Shown: positions 35,707-45,292 of the stretch, in pieces
How the letters are laid out: each line of letters opens with the position of its first letter
How positions within the stretch are numbered: position 1 is the stretch's first letter
Assembly: GCA_963748095.1 (NCBI GenBank)
Contig: CAVVIO010000018.1
Location: 1 to 64,000 of the forward strand
DNA: 64,000 nucleotides
Direction: 5' to 3'
Source of the DNA: CAVVIO01 sp963748095
GTDB lineage: Bacteria; Bacteroidota; Bacteroidia; Bacteroidales; UBA10428
The notes under the pieces: model-generated
Told to the model about the DNA's origin: nothing
Database searches by the model: none
Seen by the model: only the letters and a program-made list of their open reading frames with translations
Made by a program: the position numbers and the translations under genes

Positions 35707-36321
35707 TTAAATATCTATTTTTTTGAATGAAAAAGCCTTTTTCGAAAAATCTTCCAGAACCTTCGGCAACACATAAAGCATATTCTTACTGGCTTTTACC
35801 GAATCGTGCAAAACGATAATGGACCCGTTGCGGGTCAGGTTTTTAACAATCGAATAACAATTTTCTTTTGGCCGTTTCTGGTCAAAATCCCAGGCCATCA
35901 CGTCCCACATGATGATTTTAAATTTCTGTGAAAGAAATTTAATTTGCGACCGCTTGATCTGTCCGTAAGGTGGTCTGAATAATTGTGACGGGATCAGTTT
36001 TTCAGCCAGTTCAATATCTTCGTAATAATGAGGATTTAATGTCCGCCATCCTTTTAAATGACTATAGGTATGATTGCCTGTGGCATGCCCTCTGGCTTGA
36101 ATTTCCCGGAAAATATCCGGGAATCGCTCTACGTTTCTTCCCAGACAAAAAAAAGTTGCTTTGGCCTGATACTGATCCAGTAAATCGAGAACCGTCGGGG
36201 TGATCTCCGGGGTGGGGCCATCATCGAATGTCAGATAAAGCGATGGTGATCCGTCATTGAGGTCCCATATCAGGCTGTAATAGAGTTTTTTGACCAAGAA
36301 CGAAGTTCTTGTATATATCAT
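35707..36321 (-). CDS. Polysaccharide deacetylase (NodB/CE4)
   Basis: The 204-residue CE4 enzyme has all five motifs: TFDDGP (catalytic base and metal Asp, near residue 32), HTYSH (metal histidines), RPPYG, WDVMAWDFD and IVLHDS. It removes N-acetyl groups from amino sugars in polysaccharides or peptidoglycan with a divalent metal. I see no classic signal peptide, only a short hydrophobic N-terminus (FLVKKLYYSLIW), so localisation is uncertain. Its start overlaps the stop of the GT117 gene by 4 bases (ATGA), and glycosyltransferases follow. A surface-glycan role is likelier than cell-wall remodelling. Confidence 0.88.
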   Translation of the reverse strand: MIYTRTSFLVKKLYYSLIWDLNDGSPSLYLTFDDGPTPEITPTVLDLLDQYQAKATFFCLGRNVERFPDIFREIQARGHATGNHTYSHLKGWRTLNPHYYEDIELAEKLIPSQLFRPPYGQIKRSQIKFLSQKFKIIMWDVMAWDFDQKRPKENCYSIVKNLTRNGSIIVLHDSVKASKNMLYVLPKVLEDFSKKAFSFKKIDI

Positions 36322-39300
36322 TGTTGTACCATAAAGTTAAAAGTTACCGCATACTCCTGAAATTTCTGTTGAAACTGCGATTTAAGGTCATCTTGTGAAT
36401 AAGTATTGGCCATCCTCACCAATTCATTCAGAACATGCATGCCCAATCGTTTTTCGTAATCCATCATATCTGAGTATGACTTGTCCAGGCTTGCGTAATA
36501 GTCCATATTCTCATAGGTATTATGTGCCAGTTGAAGTGCAATGCTGTTGGCCTTTTTTGTTTCTCCAATCTTATAATAACACTCTATAACCGGTAATGTG
36601 AATATGTCGAAAGGAACCCGGTTATCGGGCATTAATTGCATGCATTTATCGAGTACTACTTTTGCCGAATCCATTTTATGTTCATCAACAAGGACTTCGG
36701 CCAATCTACCGAAGCTGTTTCGTATGTTCGATAGCATCCGTCTGATATTTTCATCCAGGTACACTTTCGGATTTTCTATTCCGCCCCATTTGAATTTATT
36801 AATGAGAAGATCATAATCAATATTCGTATCAACTCTTCCGCGTCCATATATATCTCCTGTCGATTCGATAGGAACGATACGATAGGCAAGCCCTTCCACC
36901 TGAAAATAATTTTCCAGATTAAGATAATTATCACTGGAAACGGTGATGGCATAATATATTGGTCTTTTCCAGTCGTTATAAGCCAGCATATCCAGCACCA
37001 TCAGGTGATTTTTAGTAATATAATTCCGGTTTATTTCCCATTTTAATTCGTGTACAATTTTATCTGCATCCGCGGGAGCGACAGTTCCGTTCGATATAAC
37101 CCTTGCCGAATCAACCGGTAGACTGAACCGTTTGGCCGGAATATAATCTATTTTTTGAGGCACATTTGGGAGTTGTTTTGTTTCAGGATTATCATCTGCA
37201 ACAAAATCAATGGCCTGTTTCAGGTCCACATAACCTTTTATTTTATCTATCAGGTATACTATATCCCGGTTACCCTCCTGATACTGTTCCGGTGTCATTG
37301 ATATAGGCAAAGGAGCAGATTTATAAGCCCTGCGTTGCATCTGCTGAATATACCAGTCAGCTCCCAGGTAGCTGAGATTCACCACTCTTACATCAGTGCG
37401 TATTCCTTCCACTTCCTGATCGTACCAAAGCGGAAAGGTGTCATTATCACCATTGGTAAACAATATGGCATTAGGAGCGCAGGAATTCAGATAATCGTAT
37501 CCAAAGTCCCTGGCTGTATAGCGATCCGACCGATCGTGATCATTCCAGTTTTGTGTTCCCATCAGAAAAGGCGCCGGCACAGCCAGTAAAAACGCTATGG
37601 AAGCAATTATAGTGTCATTTTTTATTGCCGATGCCAGAATCTTCATCAGGCTTAATACAGCGATTGCCATTACTCCCAGGTATAGGAGAGACAAAAATGT
37701 TCCGGTACTTTTTGTAGACATGTATTCAAAGGCCAATACCACCAAACTAATTCCGCCCCCTATGAGTGCATTATTGAGTAATTGGGGCCATTTTAGATTT
37801 TTTGCAGCATCGGCCAGCGCCATCACGCCTAATCCCACCCATATGGCAAATGCATAGAATGAACCGGCATAAGCATAATCTCTATCGCGAGGTTGTAAAG
37901 GCGTCTGATTTAAATATACTACAATAGCCAATCCGGTCATGATGAATAATGCCATAACTACCCAGAAACTTTTTCTGTGTCGCTTGTAATGATAATACAT
38001 GCCTAATAATCCTAACAGCAGGGGTATCATGTAATAAATATTTCGGGCACGGTTATTCTTTAACATGCTTGGTATTTTATCCTGGTTTCCTAACCGTGCC
38101 TGATCGATAAATTTTATTCCGCTGAGCCAGTTTCCCTTTGTAATATCGTATTTACTTTGACCCTGGATATCATTTTGCCGTCCTGCAAAATTCCACATGA
38201 AATAGCGTATATACATATAGTTAACCTGATACCGAAAAAAGAAACGTAAATTCTGAATAAATGTGGGTTTTGCCTTTGGTTTACTATAGTCATATACTAC
38301 ATTTCCATCCCTGTCCCTTACAGCATTTCCATTTGCATCTATACGGGCTTCAAACAAATCACTTTTTTTCAATTTAGCCCATTCGATATACATATTGATG
38401 TGCTGGGGATCGTTACTGTACATTCTGGGAAAAATAGTCATGTAATTATTATCATAAATATATTTTGGTTTACGATAAACAATTTTGTAACGGCCATCTT
38501 CCGCTTTGTAGGTCGGTTTTCCTTCGGCATATTTTTTTATAGGGGCATTGAAATACTGACCGTAGATCAATGGCCGGTCGCCGTATTGCTCACGGTTAAG
38601 ATAGGAAAGTAAATTGAAAATATTTTCAGGATCGTTTTCATCCATTGGCGGATCGGCATGTGAACGGATAACCAGTCCTGCATAGGATGAATATCCGATA
38701 AGGATCATGGTTATGGCCAGAATAATTGTATTGGCCAGGATTTTCTTGTTTCTATAGGTATAGACTAGACTCCAGATAATTGAACCGATTAAAAGCAAGC
38801 CATAAAAAATAAGACCTGTGTTGTAGGGAAGATGGAATCCGTTTACAAATAAACGTTCAAATACTTCGGCTAATTTTACCACTCCGGGAATAATTACATA
38901 CATTATAGATCCAAGAAGTAATAACGCAACCAGCAAAGCCAGAATAACTCCTTTCCGGTTCACTTCGTACTTTTTAAAGTAGTAAACCAGTACAATGGCA
39001 GGTATTGCCAGCAGGTTCAGCAGGTGGACACCTATGGACAATCCCATCAGGTAAGCAATGAGGATTATCCATCTGTTGGAATAAGGTTTATCGGCTACAT
39101 TTTCCCATTTCAGGATAGCCCAAAAAACGACTGCTGTAAACAGGGAAGAACTGGCATAAACTTCTCCTTCAACTGCTGAAAACCAAAATGTATCGGAAAA
39201 AGTGTAAGTGAATGCACCAATAATGGCGCTGCCAAAAATCAATATTTGATTGGCAATGGTTAGTTGTTCCTGGTCTTTGATAATTATTTTTTTAACCAGA

Positions 39301-39599
39301 TGCACAATGGTCCAGAACATAAACATAATGGTAAGGCCACTTGCCAGGGCCGACCATGAATTGACCATTTTTGCCACATTGGCAACGTTATGTCCGGCAA
39401 ACAATGTGAATAACCGTGAAATTAACATAAAGAACGGAGCTCCCGGAGGATGACCGACTTCCAGCTTAAAAGTTGAAGCAATAAACTCGCTGCAATCCCA
39501 GAAACTTGCTGATGGCTCAATTGTAGACAGGTATACAAAACTGGCGGCCAGAAATACAATCCAACCAATCAGGGTATTAGTACGATTAAATTTTTTCAT
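36318..39599 (-). CDS. DUF2723 / GT117 multi-pass glycosyltransferase
   Basis: The 1093-residue inner-membrane protein is of the size usual for Bacteroidota GT117 proteins. The N-terminus shows the family pattern: LIGWIVFLAASFVYLSTIEP, SFWDCSEFIASTFKLEVGHP (acidic pair in the first outer loop), then PGAPFFMLISRLF. About 12 hydrophobic helices occupy residues 10-330 and 545-720, and a soluble C-terminal part includes FTNGDNDTFPLWYDQEVEGI. The fold is GT-C and it is related to the TMEM260 O-mannosyltransferases, so lipid-linked sugar transfer to proteins or glycans is plausible. It overlaps the deacetylase gene by 4 bases. Confidence 0.87.
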   Translation of the reverse strand: MKKFNRTNTLIGWIVFLAASFVYLSTIEPSASFWDCSEFIASTFKLEVGHPPGAPFFMLISRLFTLFAGHNVANVAKMVNSWSALASGLTIMFMFWTIVHLVKKIIIKDQEQLTIANQILIFGSAIIGAFTYTFSDTFWFSAVEGEVYASSSLFTAVVFWAILKWENVADKPYSNRWIILIAYLMGLSIGVHLLNLLAIPAIVLVYYFKKYEVNRKGVILALLVALLLLGSIMYVIIPGVVKLAEVFERLFVNGFHLPYNTGLIFYGLLLIGSIIWSLVYTYRNKKILANTIILAITMILIGYSSYAGLVIRSHADPPMDENDPENIFNLLSYLNREQYGDRPLIYGQYFNAPIKKYAEGKPTYKAEDGRYKIVYRKPKYIYDNNYMTIFPRMYSNDPQHINMYIEWAKLKKSDLFEARIDANGNAVRDRDGNVVYDYSKPKAKPTFIQNLRFFFRYQVNYMYIRYFMWNFAGRQNDIQGQSKYDITKGNWLSGIKFIDQARLGNQDKIPSMLKNNRARNIYYMIPLLLGLLGMYYHYKRHRKSFWVVMALFIMTGLAIVVYLNQTPLQPRDRDYAYAGSFYAFAIWVGLGVMALADAAKNLKWPQLLNNALIGGGISLVVLAFEYMSTKSTGTFLSLLYLGVMAIAVLSLMKILASAIKNDTIIASIAFLLAVPAPFLMGTQNWNDHDRSDRYTARDFGYDYLNSCAPNAILFTNGDNDTFPLWYDQEVEGIRTDVRVVNLSYLGADWYIQQMQRRAYKSAPLPISMTPEQYQEGNRDIVYLIDKIKGYVDLKQAIDFVADDNPETKQLPNVPQKIDYIPAKRFSLPVDSARVISNGTVAPADADKIVHELKWEINRNYITKNHLMVLDMLAYNDWKRPIYYAITVSSDNYLNLENYFQVEGLAYRIVPIESTGDIYGRGRVDTNIDYDLLINKFKWGGIENPKVYLDENIRRMLSNIRNSFGRLAEVLVDEHKMDSAKVVLDKCMQLMPDNRVPFDIFTLPVIECYYKIGETKKANSIALQLAHNTYENMDYYASLDKSYSDMMDYEKRLGMHVLNELVRMANTYSQDDLKSQFQQKFQEYAVTFNFMVQQ

Positions 39600-39688
39600 T
39601 GTTTTTGCCGAATATGATTACGGGATTAAAATAATGACAAATAACGATAAATTTTATGGAATTTTAAAAAATGGAATGGCAGTAACCG

Positions 39689-40204
39689 TTAAAATTTGTT
39701 AACATAAAATCTCCATGGCTTGTCCTTCCATGGTTCACCGGCATATTCCACCCCTATTCGTTTACTGGTTTCATAAGTAAAAGATGATTTCTCATTATAT
39801 AACCAAATACGATTGGAAGTAACCAGATCTTCACCGTAAAAACTTTTATCAATTCCAAGTTCACGGGTTAATTTTCCCGGACCGTTCAATCCTTCAACAC
39901 CTCTTATCAATACAGCCTGGGGATTATCCGGCATTCCTGTCACAAAGTTTAACATCCAGTACATGCCATAAATCAGGTAGACATAAATATGACCGCCGTG
40001 ATGATACATAATTTCAGTGCGTTTTGTACGCCCTTTACTGGCATGACAAGCCATATCTTCCTCACCCCGGTATGCTTCCACTTCAGTAATTTTATATTTT
40101 TCAACAGTATTATTTTTAACAAGTATCATGTAATTTCCGAGTAAATCGGGTGCAACTTTCAGTACATCGCGTTCAAAAAATGCTCTTCCTAATCGCTCAT
40201 TCAT
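39689..40204 (-). CDS. DNA-3-methyladenine glycosylase (AAG/MPG family)
   Basis: The 171-residue protein starts at 40204 (MNERLGRAFFERDVLKVAPD); the longer frame upstream lies inside the previous gene. Family motifs include APDLLGNYM, ITEVEAYRGEEDMACHA (catalytic Glu), GHIYVYLIYGMYWMLNFVTG and LNGPGKLTRELGID. It excises alkylated purines from DNA in base excision repair. It is slightly shorter than the usual 190-205 residues. The first 8 bases overlap the O-antigen ligase gene. That is an odd place for a repair gene and probably reflects only tight packing. Confidence 0.92.
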   Translation of the reverse strand: MNERLGRAFFERDVLKVAPDLLGNYMILVKNNTVEKYKITEVEAYRGEEDMACHASKGRTKRTEIMYHHGGHIYVYLIYGMYWMLNFVTGMPDNPQAVLIRGVEGLNGPGKLTRELGIDKSFYGEDLVTSNRIWLYNEKSSFTYETSKRIGVEYAGEPWKDKPWRFYVNKF

Positions 40205-41789
40205 AGTGTAACTTTTTCTGTCTTTTATCCTGTCCCAATAAAAACAAGGCATAAAATAAAGCGAAAAATGAAACACCGGTATGTGTTTCCAGCATATCTT
40301 CATTCATCATCGATAAAAAACCTATTGCCAAAATGACAACAAATAAGTAATTATTCCATTTTTTTTCCAGGAAAACAGGATACAGAAATGCTATGATTAT
40401 CCATACAAATCCGAAAATACCATAAGTAAGTAGAAAAGTGACAAGTTGATTATGAGCCCGGTGTTGCCTCTCTTTTGCCAATAGTGTATGGGAATGCTGA
40501 TATGCTTTTTGGAAGGCAGTTTTTACATCACCGGTGCCTACTCCAAACCAGTAATTTTTTTTAATAATTGTAAAAGCCGTTTTCAGATATTCAATACGTT
40601 GTGTTATAGAGTGCCCGCTTGCATATCCTGACTTTTTATAAACATCAAATTCCCAGATGATCTGGTATATTCTTGGATAAAGAGTGAATTTTCTGCTAAA
40701 GATCACATTTGAATTTCCGTTTTCAATATGCCGGATATCTTTGACACTAAGCCTGGAAACTCCAGCGGAATCTTTCCGGTAACCCAGTGAAGTCATGTAA
40801 CGGATCAGGGTTAATTTCAGGCTTTGTCCTTTTCGGTCGAGACTGTCGTAAGGAAAGGAACTTCTTTTATTCCATTCTTTCCGGAGTTCCGGTTCACACA
40901 CGTATTCCCATACATAATATCCATTCTCCATGGTATTATTTTCAGGATCATTAACATAAGGATTGCCGTTTTTTGTATATTTTTCCGGGTTTCCAGGTTT
41001 GATCTCCCTGGCGGAATAAAATTTATGTACAGAACCTGTTATGAACAAAATAATTGCCAGTATTGCCAGGGTTTCAACAGATAAAAAAAGAATTTTCAGA
41101 CCGGACGAATGAATACGCAATATGTGATTGGTGATTACAAATGGCAGGATAATTATTAAAATGACGATTCCTGTCAGGGACTGTAAAATAACCAGAAATA
41201 CCAGTAACCATAGAATTACTATTCCGAAGGTAATTTTTTCCCATTTTAATAATTGTAATCCGTGATCATATAAAAGATAGTAAGTCAATATTAAGATGGA
41301 GAATGTAATCATTATCGAAAAACGGATGTGGGAAATGAAAAGGGATATTTCCCGGACATCCAGAATTACTTTTTTGGAAAATCCCAGGTAAACATAGGTG
41401 CTAATCAGTGAATTAACTACTATGGTGGCAACAAAAAAAAGCAATATTGTTTTAAGCAGGTTTGCGGATAGTTTTTCAGAAGTACCGATTATTAATGGAA
41501 GTATCAGCAACGGAAGTTTTATCCTAAGGTCGTGGAGTCCCCATTTATAATCCGTGGTATAAATCATCCCAAGGACGAATATTAAATAGGCGGATGATAT
41601 GAACCAGAGACTTTTCCGATGCTTAAACCAGTTAAATTTTTCTTTGAATCTTCCCTCGGCCAGCCAGTTTGCTGCCAGTAACAATTCCGAAACACTTGTA
41701 AAAAATAGGGAGACAGGCAGACTGACGGCTAATAATATCAGTCCGAAAATATAAATATAGCGATGGATTTTTGTTCTTGATAATTGCAT
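40197..41789 (-). CDS. O-antigen ligase / polymerase family membrane protein (Wzy_C)
   Basis: The 530-residue protein has about ten hydrophobic helices, most before residue 245 and again after ~455, with a large hydrophilic loop (~265-440) between. The Wzy_C-type signature lies at the end of the loop: WFGVGTGDVKTAFQKAYQH then SHTLLAKERQHRAHNQLVTF. The histidine- and arginine-rich stretch is where ligases and polymerases join glycan to its acceptor. The specific role (ligase or polymerase) cannot be settled. It leads the minus-strand run that continues through the glycosylase, GT117 and deacetylase genes into the sulfotransferase island. Confidence 0.82.
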   Translation of the reverse strand: MQLSRTKIHRYIYIFGLILLAVSLPVSLFFTSVSELLLAANWLAEGRFKEKFNWFKHRKSLWFISSAYLIFVLGMIYTTDYKWGLHDLRIKLPLLILPLIIGTSEKLSANLLKTILLFFVATIVVNSLISTYVYLGFSKKVILDVREISLFISHIRFSIMITFSILILTYYLLYDHGLQLLKWEKITFGIVILWLLVFLVILQSLTGIVILIIILPFVITNHILRIHSSGLKILFLSVETLAILAIILFITGSVHKFYSAREIKPGNPEKYTKNGNPYVNDPENNTMENGYYVWEYVCEPELRKEWNKRSSFPYDSLDRKGQSLKLTLIRYMTSLGYRKDSAGVSRLSVKDIRHIENGNSNVIFSRKFTLYPRIYQIIWEFDVYKKSGYASGHSITQRIEYLKTAFTIIKKNYWFGVGTGDVKTAFQKAYQHSHTLLAKERQHRAHNQLVTFLLTYGIFGFVWIIIAFLYPVFLEKKWNNYLFVVILAIGFLSMMNEDMLETHTGVSFFALFYALFLLGQDKRQKKLHYE

Positions 41790-42019
41790 TCAGGAATGAA
41801 ATAAACAGGGTTCACTACTCATTTAATAAACCTCAGAAATTTCAATGATACTACAAATTTCAAATCTTTCCTTACTATTTTAAAATTTATTGCAGGAGGA
41901 TTGAATGAAATCTTCGGAATAGAATTCAACATACGTGAATCCCCGCCGAAAATTTCTATTACACTAATTTTCCGGTTAAATAAGGATTAAATTCTTTTTG
42001 CGATTTCTTTTACACCTGT

Positions 42020-43408
42020 TTATACCATAGCCTTTTGAATATCATCAACGGATTTTGGGATAGGCTTGCCTAATATTTTATTTCCGTTGGATGTAACCAA
42101 AACATTATCCTCGATTCTGATTCCTCCAAAGCCGAGATAGGATTCCACTTTTTTATAATCGATGAAATCAACGAATTTTTTTTCAGCTTTCCATTTTTCA
42201 TAAAGGGCAGGAATGAAATAAATTCCGGGCTCAACCGTGATAATGTTTCCTTCCGTAAATTTTTTCCCGAATCGCAGGTATGCCAGTCCAAACTGGTTAC
42301 TACGCAACACTTCTTCATCGTATCCAACATAGTCTTCGCCCAGATCTTCCATGTCGTGTACATCAAGGCCCATCATATGCCCCAGTCCGTGTGGGAAAAA
42401 CAATGCATGTGCTCCCTGTGCTACGGCTTCTTCCATATCGCCTTTCATAAGCCCCAGGCTTTTTAAACCTTCAGCCAATATTTTTGCTGCATCGAGATGA
42501 ATATTTTTGTAGGCAATACCGGGTTTTATTTTCTTTATCGATTCTTCTTCGGTTTTCAGAACCAATTCATAAATTTCTTTTTGCTTGTCGGTTAATTTTC
42601 CATCTACCGGAAATGTACGTGTAATATCTGTGGCATAACCCATGGGACTTTCTGCACCTGCATCAATCAGAAGCAGATCGCCTGCTTTTAGTTTATTCCC
42701 GTGATAATGATTGTGCAGTATTTCACCGTTTACGGAACATATAACGGGATAAGCAATGTTACAGCTATTTTCGAGTGCAATGCCTTCCATTCTTCCTGAA
42801 ACCTGGTATTCAAAAATTCCCGGTTTTGTCATTTTCATGGCTTGTTTGTACATTTCGTACGTAACATTGCTCAGTGTATTTTCAATCTCGGTAATTTCAT
42901 GGGTGTCTTTAACCGACCGCTGACTGACAACTGCCCGGATAAGATCGGTTGAATAATGTCTTTCAACTTCTTTGTATTTCAACTCATTGTAATATCCAAT
43001 CAATAACCTTTTATATTCATGGTAAGGAGGAAGAAAATGAATACGCCTGGTCTTAGCGAGTGCACGGCACATATCCCCGGCCAGTTTATCAAAGGGCTTG
43101 ACTGTTTTTACGCCGGATGCTGCACATTTTTCCGACAGGCTTTTCCGAGAGCCCATCCAGATTATATCTTCCAGTTCCACATCGTTACCGTAGATAGTAT
43201 CTTCGCCCGAATCGATATCCATGATCCCTGCAAGGTCGGGCATATCAAGGCCAAAATAGTATAAAAAAGTACTATCCTGTCTGAAACGGTAGGGATTTCC
43301 TGCATAGTTCACGGCACATTCTTTATTTCCAAAAAACAATAATATACCTTCCCTGAACTGTGCTTTTAAAGCTTTTCGTCTTTCAGTATAGACCTGAGAA
43401 TTAAACAT
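42020..43408 (-). CDS. pepP: Xaa-Pro aminopeptidase (M24), long form
   Basis: The 462-residue metallopeptidase has an AMP_N domain in residues ~1-150 (NPYRFRQDSTFLYYFGLDMP). The catalytic domain carries metal ligands in LLIDAGAESPMGYATDITRT, HGLGHMMGLDVHDMEDLGED, ITVEPGIYF and IRIEDNVLVT. The longer C-terminal part has an insertion (EVLRSNQFGLAYLRFGKKFT) before the Glu motif, typical of the long Bacteroidota form. It is a paralogue of the enzyme at 10658-11947 and the likely housekeeping aminopeptidase P. It stands alone on the minus strand, with 230 bases of AT-rich sequence downstream that hold nothing recognisable. Confidence 0.92.
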   Translation of the reverse strand: MFNSQVYTERRKALKAQFREGILLFFGNKECAVNYAGNPYRFRQDSTFLYYFGLDMPDLAGIMDIDSGEDTIYGNDVELEDIIWMGSRKSLSEKCAASGVKTVKPFDKLAGDMCRALAKTRRIHFLPPYHEYKRLLIGYYNELKYKEVERHYSTDLIRAVVSQRSVKDTHEITEIENTLSNVTYEMYKQAMKMTKPGIFEYQVSGRMEGIALENSCNIAYPVICSVNGEILHNHYHGNKLKAGDLLLIDAGAESPMGYATDITRTFPVDGKLTDKQKEIYELVLKTEEESIKKIKPGIAYKNIHLDAAKILAEGLKSLGLMKGDMEEAVAQGAHALFFPHGLGHMMGLDVHDMEDLGEDYVGYDEEVLRSNQFGLAYLRFGKKFTEGNIITVEPGIYFIPALYEKWKAEKKFVDFIDYKKVESYLGFGGIRIEDNVLVTSNGNKILGKPIPKSVDDIQKAMV

Positions 43409-43605
43409 AGTAATTGGTTTTTAATCAGTTAGTGAATTATTATCATGCTGTAATTTAGCAATTAATTGGCAAATAAAATACTATAATTAAGTTTAAAATA
43501 AAAGAATATTTATCAAATAATTATTTACGAATGGTATTGATTTTTTAATTACAATTAGTATATTCGCATGTTAACCACCTTTTCTAAACCAAAATTTTCT
43601 TTGAA

Positions 43606-44340
43606 ATGCCTTACAGAAGATTACCCAATACAGATGCTGCCCGTTTAAAAGCATTACATGCAGCATACAATAAAGGGAAAGAATTGCCTCCTTTTAAACT
43701 TGGCTTTTCACAAGCAACCCTGCAACGTGTACAATCTTTTTTGCCATCATTCGAGAATGCATTATTTGAAAACAAACAGGCATATTTAAATCAGATAAAA
43801 AAAAGTAAAGAATATGCAAAAGATGTCAAAAGAGTCAAACTGTATCTGTCCCATTTCATACAAGTAGTGAATATGGCCATCCTCAGGGGAGACCTTCCAG
43901 GCGGAGAGCGAAAATTTTTTGGTATCAGCGAGACCAGCAAACGCCTGCCTCCGTTAAATACCGAATCGGATATAATAAAATGGGGTGAGAAATTATTGTT
44001 AGGCGAATCATTGCGAAAAGCCAAAGGTTTGAGCCCAATTACCAATCCTACCATTGCCGTAGTTACCGTACGGTATGAAAATTTTTTGGAAGCTTATAAG
44101 TTTCAGAAAATGCTTCAGAAAAACTACATGCGGGCACAGGAGAGACTGGTTAATTTACGCAAAAAGGCAGATGATATCATTGTTCAAATCTGGAATGAAG
44201 TGGAAGAAACTTTTAAAGATCAGTCTGATAATTCGCGCCGCGAAAAAGCAAAAGCCTACGGCCTGATATACGTTTTCCGTAAAAATGAATTGAAAAAACT
44301 GAATCTGAAATCCGGTTCAACGATCCGGGAGAGCATTTGA
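43606..44340 (+). CDS. Uncharacterised protein
   Basis: The 244-residue protein has no signal peptide or membrane segment. It opens with PYRRLPNTDAARLKALHAAY and is rich in Lys, Leu and Glu. Long helical runs are predicted, and residues ~180-225 (RAQERLVNLRKKADDIIVQI then EEVEETF-like acidic residues) look like a coiled coil. I do not recognise the family. From its even codon use and clean frame it is a real gene, and I believe similar proteins occur across Bacteroidota, though I could not check. The end overlaps the convergent CPBP protease gene by 24 bases. No function is proposed. Confidence 0.7.
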   Translation: MPYRRLPNTDAARLKALHAAYNKGKELPPFKLGFSQATLQRVQSFLPSFENALFENKQAYLNQIKKSKEYAKDVKRVKLYLSHFIQVVNMAILRGDLPGGERKFFGISETSKRLPPLNTESDIIKWGEKLLLGESLRKAKGLSPITNPTIAVVTVRYENFLEAYKFQKMLQKNYMRAQERLVNLRKKADDIIVQIWNEVEETFKDQSDNSRREKAKAYGLIYVFRKNELKKLNLKSGSTIRESI

Positions 44341-45249
44341 TTTTTCGTACTGCCGGATAACAGTAATCAGCATAATAAGAAATAGTATGCTGATTATTAA
44401 AATATTTTGTGAACCTTTATCTGCTCCCAGTGTGTCGATATCCTGATGCACCAATCCCCGCTGATAATAAAAGTAGTATATAACCGCTGTGGCATTATTT
44501 ACAAAATGTGCCGCTATTGGCAACCACATGGTTCGGCTCCAAATCAGCAAATAACCAAAAAATGCACCCAGTAAAAAACGGGGGACAAATCCAAAAAACT
44601 GCAAATGAGCAGCACTGAATATTGCTGCAGCTATCAGGATCCCCGCGTGTTGGCTTTTAGTCCATTCCACGAAAAGTTGCTGAAATACCCCCCGAAAAAG
44701 CAATTCTTCCCCGATAGCCGGAATTACAGCAATCATCATAAGGTTGAGCAACAGACCTGCATAGGTGGTATTTTTTAAAAAATCATTCATCATTTGCTGG
44801 GCATTATTTTCCATTTCCTGCATTTTTACTTGCACTCCATTTAAGAAATGAGGGAGTTCCAGCCTTGAATTCAGATCGGCCAGAAAATTGATCGAAGGAA
44901 TGGCAATAATAATTGCCAGTACTACTAAAGCAAGGGAGGCATACCGGGGGAGTTTTTTTAGGTACAGATAATTGGGATTGTCCGAATACATAAAAAATTT
45001 GATAATAAAAGGGGGGCCGAGAAACAAACCAATTGACTGTGTTATTTGCAGGTATTTCAGCAAAGCTGTATTTTCTAAATCAATCTTTCCGGCAAGAATA
45101 CTTAACGCCTGTTGTACCGAATAATGAAATATGGGAACAGTAAGCAATGCTGAAATTATAAATACAGCGAGAAATGAGGATATAATAATAAACAGGGAAA
45201 ACACAAGTTTCGTGAACGGATGTGCGCCGGCAAACAAATGATACCGCAT
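44317..45249 (-). CDS. CPBP family intramembrane metalloprotease
   Basis: The 310-residue integral membrane protein has about eight hydrophobic helices. The CPBP (ABI/Rce1) motifs are all present: EELLFRGVFQQLF (EE-x3-R, residues ~197-209), AAHLQFFGFVPRFLLGAFFG with the second histidine, and HFVNN for the third. These residues form the glutamate/histidine intramembrane active site. Bacterial members are linked to bacteriocin self-immunity or membrane-protein processing; no bacteriocin gene is nearby. The 3' end overlaps the uncharacterised gene at 43606-44340 by 24 bases. The dihydrouridine synthase gene is transcribed divergently after only 43 bases. Confidence 0.87.
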   Translation of the reverse strand: MRYHLFAGAHPFTKLVFSLFIIISSFLAVFIISALLTVPIFHYSVQQALSILAGKIDLENTALLKYLQITQSIGLFLGPPFIIKFFMYSDNPNYLYLKKLPRYASLALVVLAIIIAIPSINFLADLNSRLELPHFLNGVQVKMQEMENNAQQMMNDFLKNTTYAGLLLNLMMIAVIPAIGEELLFRGVFQQLFVEWTKSQHAGILIAAAIFSAAHLQFFGFVPRFLLGAFFGYLLIWSRTMWLPIAAHFVNNATAVIYYFYYQRGLVHQDIDTLGADKGSQNILIISILFLIMLITVIRQYEKSNALPDR

Positions 45250-45292
45250 ACGGTTTTATTTTGGTAAATTTGCGGCAAATTTAACTAAAAAT

